From JAXLWB01 sp046328715 (GTDB lineage: Bacteria > Chloroflexota > Anaerolineae > Caldilineales > Caldilineaceae), in contig JAXLWB010000049.1 of NCBI GenBank assembly GCA_046328715.1, positions 1 to 64,000 of the forward strand: a stretch of DNA of 64,000 bases, in the 5' to 3' direction. Position numbers and translations under genes: made by a program. Under the pieces are notes generated by a model, which was given only the letters and a program-made list of their open reading frames with translations, had not been told where the DNA came from and ran no database searches. Numbering within the stretch: position 1 is the stretch's first letter; the number at the start of each line of letters is the position of its first letter. Of the stretch, positions 33,716 through 41,395 are shown one piece after another.

Positions 33716-35167
33716 CTAAAGGCTAATGGCCCATCGCAACACATCTTGTTGCAAAAAGGTGCGGGTGAGGCTGTGAATGGCATAGCGCCGCCTATGCAGG
33801 TCGCCACGATTTTCAATCAGATTGAGGGCCGAGAGATGCGCCAAGCCATCGCGCAGGCGGGGCGGTTCGATCCCTACCGAAGTCGCCATGGCACTGAGAA
33901 AGTTGAGATCTGCTCCTTGCTCGGCGGCCAATGGCATTAAGAGCAGAATGCGCTGCTGAACCTCGTCCAGTCGCTCCCAAATCTGGCGATAGATATAGCT
34001 ATAGAGATGTTCGGCTTTTTGCCCCTGAGCCTGGCGCAGATCGGCCAATACTTCGTCCAATGCAAAGGTGTGCAGTTGGCCCATGATCAACTTAATCGCC
34101 AAGGGATTGCCGCCCACGGTTTCGTAAATGGTTTGCAACTCGTCATTATTGGCATGAATCAAGGCAGGCAAATTGCGAACGCTTGCTTCATAACGAATTA
34201 AGGCGAGGCTGTTTTGAGTACTCAGTTCGCGCAACTGCCAATGGTAGAGATCCGGTTGGAAGAAGAGGCTCTGGCGCGAGGTGAGCAGGAATTTGCTGGG
34301 ATTGGCCAGCAGACGAATGGTATCGAGCAGGTGCTCTACATCGAGTACAGTCTCCAGGTTATCGATCACGACTAGATGCGGGAAGGTCTTAAGCCGTTGC
34401 CGCAAAATGTTGAGCTTTTGTGCCGCCGGTAACCCAACTGCTTCCTGTCCCAGGTTGCACAGTTGCACAAGCAGTTGATCCATCAATGCCTCGCTGGTCA
34501 AGGCAGGCATCGGGACAGTCTTGATTGCACCACCGCCATTGAGCACACATTGGCGTGCCGTCACCCAGCCCACATCGACCAGGGGACCATAGCCAATCGC
34601 CCCCTGACGCAGCAGGCTGCGCACCAAGGCATCGGCCAGGGCGGTTTTGCCAAGCCCACCGATTCCTTCAATACACAACAGCCAAGGTGCATCCGCCTGC
34701 AAGAGTTGCTGGGCCAATTGCTCGATCTGATCATCGACCCCAAACAGGGGCTGACTCAACCCACCTTCTAGCCGATTATAACAACGCTCCTGTGCCTCAC
34801 CGTGGGCAATCGTTTCCTGTTGGCGAAGAATTTCAGCCAGTGCGGCGATGCCCTCGCGCTGCTTCTTAAAAACAGTTCCTTCGGCAAAGGTGAGACGTCG
34901 GGCAACTTCGTGCGCTGGCAGTTCTTCCACAAAACGATAGTGAAGGATAGCAGCATAGTCGGGCTGCGCCTGTTTGAGTAGTTCGAGGCCAGTGTGGAGT
35001 AGGCGATTAGTGCTAGCGCGAACAGTCTGTACAGCACTTTGTTGTGCTCGCTGATAGAGGTGAAGGTAGCGCAGCGGACTCCCTGCACTATCGCCCTTGT
35101 TATAGGCATTGAGCGCGTAGTGCAGATCTTCTTCCAGATTCGGCAAGAAATCAGCGGGTGTTGACAT
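33716..35167 (-). CDS. STAND NTPase with sigma-region-4-like HTH and NB-ARC
   Basis: 483 residues. The N-terminal 120 residues contain LHYRFVEELPAHEVARRLTF and AEGTVFKKQREGIAAL, a helix-turn-helix resembling sigma region 4 or LuxR-type domains. The NB-ARC P-loop is EGIGGLGKTALADALV near residue 166, Walker B is HLVVIDNLE near 266, LLTSRQS is the sensor near 290 and GGNPLAIKLIMGQL follows. A winged-helix-like end lacks the TPR part, which is supplied by the next gene. Predicted ATP-dependent transcription regulator; target unknown. Confidence 0.8.
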   Translation of the reverse strand: MSTPADFLPNLEEDLHYALNAYNKGDSAGSPLRYLHLYQRAQQSAVQTVRASTNRLLHTGLELLKQAQPDYAAILHYRFVEELPAHEVARRLTFAEGTVFKKQREGIAALAEILRQQETIAHGEAQERCYNRLEGGLSQPLFGVDDQIEQLAQQLLQADAPWLLCIEGIGGLGKTALADALVRSLLRQGAIGYGPLVDVGWVTARQCVLNGGGAIKTVPMPALTSEALMDQLLVQLCNLGQEAVGLPAAQKLNILRQRLKTFPHLVVIDNLETVLDVEHLLDTIRLLANPSKFLLTSRQSLFFQPDLYHWQLRELSTQNSLALIRYEASVRNLPALIHANNDELQTIYETVGGNPLAIKLIMGQLHTFALDEVLADLRQAQGQKAEHLYSYIYRQIWERLDEVQQRILLLMPLAAEQGADLNFLSAMATSVGIEPPRLRDGLAHLSALNLIENRGDLHRRRYAIHSLTRTFLQQDVLRWAISL

Positions 35168-35506
35168 AGATCCCTTATCGAAAGGTTGCTATCGTTCACT
35201 CGGTTTCAGGGACAATCTAATTGCACAAACATTCTGGGAGCCAACAGTGTGCGCCATTATATCGTACTTTACCCAGGTTGACAATCGCGTTTTTTGCAGC
35301 TTTCCTAACTGTTCCAAGAGTATCTCATGAAGATCTTGCAATTTAACTTACATAAGTTACGAATACAACAGTGATCAGGCTGAGATCAGGTTCAGTAAAG
35401 AACAGGATCACATTTACTAGATTAACTTGATATACGTTCAATCGAATAACCGTAGAGTAAGGATGGACAGATTTTAAAGTTTGTTGCCCCATAAGGAATC
35501 CTAGCC
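35168..35506. promoter_or_regulatory. divergent intergenic region, STAND gene and giant hydrolase gene
   Basis: About 340 bp with no coding frame. It must carry two outward promoters. A TTGACA hexamer occurs near 35278, but no matching -10 box was found at the right spacing. An AAGGAA ribosome-binding site precedes the ATG at 35507. Confidence 0.35.
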
Positions 35507-38500
35507 ATGAATAAACTTGGTTTCTATCTTCAAAATTCAAAGGTCGAATTACCAGGGGTTGGGGATGTATTACAGGACGTGTTTCGCAAAGTGCGTCCCC
35601 CTGTGATCCTGGTCCACGCCGATAGTGTCAATTCCGACCTGCTCCGTCTAAATCGCAAGGCAGGCGGAACGAACGCTTTTGTGATCGGTCGTATGTTTAA
35701 AGAGGTGGGGCAACAGGAGAAGATGCTCAAAAGCAGCGACCCTGCCGCCGAGGGGCGCAAATTTGCCGATGAGATTCTCAGCAAAGATCCCTTTCTCTAC
35801 TTCGAAAAGGCAACGATGCCTGACGGCAGTCAACGGCTCTTGATCGATGCCTGGATGAGTCTGAACGAGCCGAGCCCTGGTCCCGCCTGGAATCACTTTC
35901 AAGAACAGAAAGAAGAACTGCGTCAACGCTATCAAGCCTATGACGCTTTTCAGGTAGGCTTTCGCCAGCGTTTGCAGGAGAAGGGAATTGAGGCTATTGC
36001 CTTCAACTTTGGAGCTGGGAATTTTACCCAGCCAGAACATTACTTAGAAAACTTCCCGCGCACGCTCGCCGCTTACAAATATCTGGGCTTCCATGAATAT
36101 GCTTGGCCGCACATGGACCCGACCCAGCCCGATCCGCAACGACCGGGCGAGCGCACCGTTTCCAGTGTCGGCATTTATCGACGCTGTATGCAAGGGATTG
36201 CACAACAGCTCGGCGGACAACACAAAGCGATCATCACCGAGGCGGGCCTCACCCGCGAGCACAATGGTTCGCGCGATCATGTCCACCTCGACCCCCGCGA
36301 TCTGGGCGAAGAGACACGCGGCTGGCTCTGCTTTACCGAGCCGCTGAGCCAACCCTACTACTTTAGTTCATTGCAATGGTACAACAACTTTCTGGCCCAA
36401 GACGACTTTGTGCTAGGTGCCTGTCTCTATCAGGTCGGCCACACCCGCTCGTTTATAGGGCATCGTCACCTGGGCGAAGATGGGGCGGGCAACAAGCTCC
36501 AAATTCTCGATTGGATTGCCGATCTTGCCCATGCGCCTGCCTCAGGTGTGGTGACAGAAAGCTCGGCAGTCATACAATCTGCCACCATTCGCGGCCGTGT
36601 CACCGCTGATGGTGTCGCCGTCACAGGGGCAACGGTCCGACTGATCGGGCAGATAGAGGCATTGGGTAGCCGTCGCCAGGCTGTACTTTCACTACCGACG
36701 CCAAGTATTGTCTGGGATCGCACCTTGCAGGGGCTGGAAGGAGACCGTTGGCGCTGCTATCAGAAATATGTAGCGCAGGAGGTGGCTGGGCTTTCCTATG
36801 TCACTTTCAAAGAGCAGGTCCTGCTGCACAATCCGGCGTTAGCGCAAAGCAATCACGAATTTCTGTCCGCACAAAGCTACTTGCTACCGCGCAACACCGT
36901 TCAAAATGCCGATATTCAGTGGAATCGCTCGATCAGCGGCTTTGCGGGGAGCCGTTGGCACTGTTGGCAAAAGTTTGTGGCAGGGCGCGTCCTGGGGCTG
37001 AGTTGGAGCGATTTTGAGCAACACGTAACAAGCCACAATCCCGATCTGATAGCTGACCAGGGTGCCTTCCTTGCCCACAAGCGTTATCAGTTGCCACAGA
37101 ATCCAGCCTATCCGCAGGCAGAAATGGTTGAACTTGCGGACGAGGACGGACGCTTTGCCTTTGAGGATCTGCCAGCGGGGAGCTACCGCTTGTTGGTGAA
37201 TGCCCCCGGCTATGAGACGCTTGAGCACACCATCGATGCGCTACGTGAGCCTGAGATTGACCTGCCGCTGGTGCTGCGCATTCGCAGCGACTTCCCGGCT
37301 GCCCAGAGCACCACGCCGCCTCCAGTCTCGGTACGTGAGGGACGCTTCTTCCAGGGCAGTCAGCCTTTTGCCCGCTTTGCTGGCGTCAACTTGCCCTTGC
37401 TGCTCCATTTGGGCGATCCCAATATCACCCGCACCGACGATCTCAGCCTGGGCGAATATCTCGACAAGACCAAGGCATTGGGAGCAACGGTCGTGCGTCT
37501 CTTTGTCCCGCATCATACACTCTCCAATCAGGAGATGGCACAACGACTGAAACGGGTGCTACCTGAGTTTGCAGCGCGCAATCTCTATCTGATTCCCGTA
37601 CTGATCGATCTTTACAGTAACAGCGGGGCTTACCCCAAAGTGATGGAAGAGTATTTGGTGAACTTCCGTGATCACGATCCAAGCCGCCGCTTGGGACCAG
37701 GATTCTTCCGTGAGGGTTATAAAACCGATGCCTATCGGGCTTACTTGAAGAGCATCATCGAAGCGGTGCCTCCTGCCTTCGGCCACACGATCCTGGCCTG
37801 GGAGATCGGCAATGAACTGAAGATGGAACATCCTGGAGACAATCCACCTGAGACCAAAAACGGAGACCCGACCCAGTTTGTCAACTTTAATCGCGAGATG
37901 GCAAACATGATCAAGGAGATCGATCACAGCCGCCATCTGGTGACAACGGGCATGATCAGCACCCAACATGTCTACCTGAAAGGTCAAGCGGAGTTGATTC
38001 GCAAACTTTATGACCATTCTGCCATTGATTTTATCACCGTGCATGTCTATTACGGGGAGAATGCTGGCCCGATCGGCCAGGCGCTTCCCAACAATGAACC
38101 CGACAGCGATGCAGTGCTGGCCCACATCTTAGGCAAGCCGATCCTGGTGGAAGAAGCAGGGATTGACAAAAGCAACGATGAATTTACCAAGCGCTGGAAC
38201 ACCGATCTGGATCGTTGGTTCAAACAACCAAACTGGCAGGGACAGGCACGCCAGCCCGCAGTTGGCTACATGATCTGGCGTCCTCCCTTTGGCAAAATGG
38301 GGAGTGGGAGTTTCCATATTCCCGAAACGCTCTTGGGCGTTGCGCCGAGTGCGGCTCCTGCCATCGCTCTTGCGCAGCCACTGCAACAGAATGCAGCAAC
38401 TTCACGGATCAACAAGATAGGTATCGATCTCAATCAGCCCATCTTTGGTCGCCAACCGAGCGAAATTGCCAACAATCCCCAACTGTTGGCGCAAACTGGC

Positions 38501-40615
38501 GCAGGCTGGGTACGGCTCAACTTTGTTCTCGAACAGGCTGGCTCGCCTGCTGATCCAGAGTGGCAGGCAACCTATGGTCGCATCACCGACAACTACCTGG
38601 CTGCCGGATTCCAGATCTACGGCTTGATTGGCGGCCAGGCGGTCAAGACACCGCTCGAACAGCGGCTGCTTCATTCGGTGCAACTGAAAAGTGCCAACGG
38701 TTCACGCGGCGAGGCGGAAGCGTGGCTGGATGAATACGAAGCAAACTTTTTGCAGATTGTGCAACACTTTGGGGATCGAGTAAAACACTTTGAATCGTTC
38801 AACGAACCAAACAATTGGGCAATTCCCGGTGTCATGGCCCCGGTAGTGGATCCAACCTGGTATGCCCACATTTTGCAACGCATCTACAAACGCGTGAAAT
38901 CCGCCTTCTCGGATGTCAAGTTGATCAGCGGGCCACTGCTCGGCCATTTCCATCACCAGCCCAGCGGCAGAGCGGCCCCTGACTATCTGCGTCAAGCCTA
39001 TGAGGAAGGTCGCCGACTGGGTTGGCACAATTCAGGCAAGTTTCCGTTCGACGGCATTGGCTATCATCTCTATCTGAAGCCCAACCAGCAAACCGATTTT
39101 AGCAACGGTGCAGAAGTTCCAGGCTCCATGACATGGGAGATGCACGCCGAAAAGGTGCGCGGTTATTACAACACCTTCACCAAAGCGATGTTGCAAGTAG
39201 TGAAAGAGAATGAAGGAGCAAACCAACAGAAGCGTCTCTTTATCAGTGAGATGGGGTGGGACAGTGCCGACAACAGTGAACATTGGCTCGCCTTCCAAGC
39301 CCGTAGTGTCGAATTGGGCTTAGGCTTGATGAGCGATGACCCACAGGTGGCGTTGGGCTTCTGGTTTTGCACCCGTGATTTTCCCGGCGAAAACAAGGGT
39401 CTTTTCAAGGGCAGTTCGCCTCTGGCGCAGGCCAACAAACCGGCATTGGCAGCATTCCAGAGCTTCTGCAGCAAACGTTTTGGTCCAGCCCAACCGGTTC
39501 AGCAACCGGTCCTGCCCCAAATGGTTGAAAGCAGAGCGACCTTCTGCGCAGTGCCCAATACGCCAGTTCCAGTTGTGCGCCAGGGATTGAACCCGGGCCA
39601 GGTACAGGCCGTGCTCATGCTGCGCAAAAAGTGGGTTAATGGCACACAGTTGAAATACTACTTTTTCGACCAGCCAAACGACGGTTCATCGGTGCTGCAA
39701 CCAAACAACACGCAACAGTGGACCAGTTGGGTGGGGAGTGAGGAGCAAAAGGCGATTGTTCGTCAGGCTTTCCAGCTCTGGAAAGAAGTGGGAATCGGTC
39801 TGGAGTTCAAGGAAGTAACCGAGCGCAGCGAGGCTGAAATCCGTATTGGCTTTCAACGGGGGGATGGTCATTGGTCCTATGTCGGGCGCGATATCATTGA
39901 CTTGGTGCCTTCGCCGAATGAACGCACCATGAACTTCGACTGGCGTCCTGGTTCCACGGAGCAGCTTGACACAGCGATGCATGAGATCGGTCACAGTTTG
40001 GGGCTGGAACATGAGCACCAGAACCCGGTGGCAGGCATTGTCTGGGATGAAGAGGCGGTCTATCGCTACTTTAGTGCGCCACCCAATCGCTGGGACCGAG
40101 CCAAAACTGAGTTCAACATCATCCGCAAGATCAACCCGGATGAAGTGCAAGGCTCAAGTTGGGATCCTAATTCGATCATGGAGTACTCGTTTGAACCAGG
40201 CCTGATCAAAGAGCCGGCAGCTTACACCAAGGGCCTAAACCGGCAACCTGGACTTTCCGAACGAGATCGAACATGGGCGTTAACCTTCTACCCTGGGATA
40301 AGACAGGCACCAGAAACGCTGCTGCCCTTTGTGTCAAGCCCACTGGCTCTACGCACTGGCGAGCAGAAGGATTTTATGCTTGCCCCGACAGCTACGCGCG
40401 CCTACAGCTTCAGCACCTTTGGGGATGCAGATGTGGTGATGGTGCTCTTTGAGGAGATCGACGGCGAACCCCGCTACGTCACCGCCGAGGATGATAGCGC
40501 CGTGGAGCACAACGCACAGTTCCAGGCACGCCTCTTTGCTGGGCGCCACTACATTCTGCGCATCCGTCTCTACTACGGCACCGGCTCCCCCGAAGCAGCA
40601 GTGATGGTGTGGTGA
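35507..40615 (+). CDS. giant multidomain protein: three glycosidase-like barrels, LysM-like modules, metzincin protease
   Basis: 1702 residues, no signal peptide visible. In order: a glycosidase-like barrel (about 1-350), and a carboxypeptidase-regulatory-like beta-sandwich (359-591) interrupted by two related LysM-like modules (401-465 and 469-530, each with W/Y-x-F-x-NP-x-L). Next is a GH5-like barrel (608-945; EIGNEL with Glu770, LVEEAG with Glu882/883), then a GH39-like barrel (970-1325; FNEPNNW with Glu1100, FISEMGW with Glu1248). Then comes an astacin/metzincin protease (about 1345-1610; HEIGHSLGLEHEH at 1492-1504, SIMEY Met-turn at 1556-1560) and a C-terminal PPC-like beta domain. Retained acid pairs suggest active glycosidases. 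Role: polymer degradation or a delivered toxin-like effector. Confidence 0.85.
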   Translation: MNKLGFYLQNSKVELPGVGDVLQDVFRKVRPPVILVHADSVNSDLLRLNRKAGGTNAFVIGRMFKEVGQQEKMLKSSDPAAEGRKFADEILSKDPFLYFEKATMPDGSQRLLIDAWMSLNEPSPGPAWNHFQEQKEELRQRYQAYDAFQVGFRQRLQEKGIEAIAFNFGAGNFTQPEHYLENFPRTLAAYKYLGFHEYAWPHMDPTQPDPQRPGERTVSSVGIYRRCMQGIAQQLGGQHKAIITEAGLTREHNGSRDHVHLDPRDLGEETRGWLCFTEPLSQPYYFSSLQWYNNFLAQDDFVLGACLYQVGHTRSFIGHRHLGEDGAGNKLQILDWIADLAHAPASGVVTESSAVIQSATIRGRVTADGVAVTGATVRLIGQIEALGSRRQAVLSLPTPSIVWDRTLQGLEGDRWRCYQKYVAQEVAGLSYVTFKEQVLLHNPALAQSNHEFLSAQSYLLPRNTVQNADIQWNRSISGFAGSRWHCWQKFVAGRVLGLSWSDFEQHVTSHNPDLIADQGAFLAHKRYQLPQNPAYPQAEMVELADEDGRFAFEDLPAGSYRLLVNAPGYETLEHTIDALREPEIDLPLVLRIRSDFPAAQSTTPPPVSVREGRFFQGSQPFARFAGVNLPLLLHLGDPNITRTDDLSLGEYLDKTKALGATVVRLFVPHHTLSNQEMAQRLKRVLPEFAARNLYLIPVLIDLYSNSGAYPKVMEEYLVNFRDHDPSRRLGPGFFREGYKTDAYRAYLKSIIEAVPPAFGHTILAWEIGNELKMEHPGDNPPETKNGDPTQFVNFNREMANMIKEIDHSRHLVTTGMISTQHVYLKGQAELIRKLYDHSAIDFITVHVYYGENAGPIGQALPNNEPDSDAVLAHILGKPILVEEAGIDKSNDEFTKRWNTDLDRWFKQPNWQGQARQPAVGYMIWRPPFGKMGSGSFHIPETLLGVAPSAAPAIALAQPLQQNAATSRINKIGIDLNQPIFGRQPSEIANNPQLLAQTGAGWVRLNFVLEQAGSPADPEWQATYGRITDNYLAAGFQIYGLIGGQAVKTPLEQRLLHSVQLKSANGSRGEAEAWLDEYEANFLQIVQHFGDRVKHFESFNEPNNWAIPGVMAPVVDPTWYAHILQRIYKRVKSAFSDVKLISGPLLGHFHHQPSGRAAPDYLRQAYEEGRRLGWHNSGKFPFDGIGYHLYLKPNQQTDFSNGAEVPGSMTWEMHAEKVRGYYNTFTKAMLQVVKENEGANQQKRLFISEMGWDSADNSEHWLAFQARSVELGLGLMSDDPQVALGFWFCTRDFPGENKGLFKGSSPLAQANKPALAAFQSFCSKRFGPAQPVQQPVLPQMVESRATFCAVPNTPVPVVRQGLNPGQVQAVLMLRKKWVNGTQLKYYFFDQPNDGSSVLQPNNTQQWTSWVGSEEQKAIVRQAFQLWKEVGIGLEFKEVTERSEAEIRIGFQRGDGHWSYVGRDIIDLVPSPNERTMNFDWRPGSTEQLDTAMHEIGHSLGLEHEHQNPVAGIVWDEEAVYRYFSAPPNRWDRAKTEFNIIRKINPDEVQGSSWDPNSIMEYSFEPGLIKEPAAYTKGLNRQPGLSERDRTWALTFYPGIRQAPETLLPFVSSPLALRTGEQKDFMLAPTATRAYSFSTFGDADVVMVLFEEIDGEPRYVTAEDDSAVEHNAQFQARLFAGRHYILRIRLYYGTGSPEAAVMVW

Positions 40616-40632
40616 GGCAGGTGGCAGCTTAG

Positions 40633-40701
40633 CAAAGTTGCAAGGTGGCAGAGCGGCAAAGTAAAACGCCACTGTTTTGACTCTGCCACTTTGCAACTTT
40701 G
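40633..40701 (+). terminator. palindrome G, 21-bp arms built from GCAAAGTTGC words
   Basis: 40633-40653 pairs with 40681-40701 over 21 bp with a single G-U wobble. Short words (GCAAAG, GGTGGCAG) repeat in and around the arms. It lies 17 bp past the giant gene and about 45 bp before the next ATG. No T-run follows directly, so termination is possible but not certain. Confidence 0.7.
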
Positions 40702-40746
40702 CAACCATTCAACTTTTCAACCTTTGTTCCCAATTGGAGCATTACT

Positions 40747-41313
40747 ATGAACGATCCAAGAAGTGAAAACGCACGTCAATTTACAACTAACAACGGTATG
40801 GTCACAGGTGTGGAACTGGCCCACATTCCGGTTGCGGGCAGCAAATGGGAATTGGTACAGGCCGCCCTGATCGACGAAGCTTCGGCCCAGGGCAACACTG
40901 TGGCGCGTGTGCTGGTGCGCGACAAGGAGGGCATTGACAGCCAGGTAAACTGCTATCTTGCCTGGCCGTGGAAGGGTTGGCACGCGCCCTCCCCTTTCGA
41001 GAATAAGCTACTACCGGGCAGCGCCAACTATCCCTACGAACATGTCATTTCGAATGGCTACAACGCACCTGTACAACAAGGACCATTGGCCATCTACATC
41101 GGCGACGCACAGGGCAATGTGATCAGCGATGTGATTGGCGGGCTAGGCTTGCCGCACAACCACCATGTCAGTTATCACCTGGTCTTTCGCGAACGAGGCG
41201 CAACCGATCCCAACACGCACCCAGAAACCGATCCAGGAGGCGACATCACTGAGCGGCTACAACGCATCGAAGACAAACTCAATCGACTGGCTGCCCACTT
41301 TGGTCTGCCGTAG
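40747..41313 (+). CDS. unrecognised protein with C-terminal coiled coil
   Basis: 188 residues from MNDPRSENARQFTTNNGMVT, chosen because the upstream in-frame ATG is inside the run of repeat words. The protein is mainly beta (KWELVQAALIDEASAQGNTV, QGPLAIYIGDAQGNVISDVI) with HNHHVSYHLVFRE, ending in a short helix ITERLQRIEDKLNRLAAHF. No family recognised; no signal peptide. It is flanked by two large protease genes on the same strand, so it may be a carbohydrate-binding or chaperone partner of them. That is context inference only. Confidence 0.6.
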   Translation: MNDPRSENARQFTTNNGMVTGVELAHIPVAGSKWELVQAALIDEASAQGNTVARVLVRDKEGIDSQVNCYLAWPWKGWHAPSPFENKLLPGSANYPYEHVISNGYNAPVQQGPLAIYIGDAQGNVISDVIGGLGLPHNHHVSYHLVFRERGATDPNTHPETDPGGDITERLQRIEDKLNRLAAHFGLP

Positions 41314-41375
41314 CAAGTTGCAGGTTGCAGAGTAGTTGTAGGTCACCGCTGCACAACCTGCAACTTGCCCCTTTT
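41313..41375 (+). terminator. palindrome H, perfect 15-bp arms followed by T-run
   Basis: GCAAGTTGCAGGTTG (41313-41327) is the exact complement of 41354-41368, loop 26 nt, followed by CCCTTTTT. The left arm begins at the last base of the upstream stop codon. It works as a plausible intrinsic terminator between the unknown gene and the subtilase. Confidence 0.75.
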
Positions 41376-41395
41376 TCTATCCAAGGAGAAACCCT

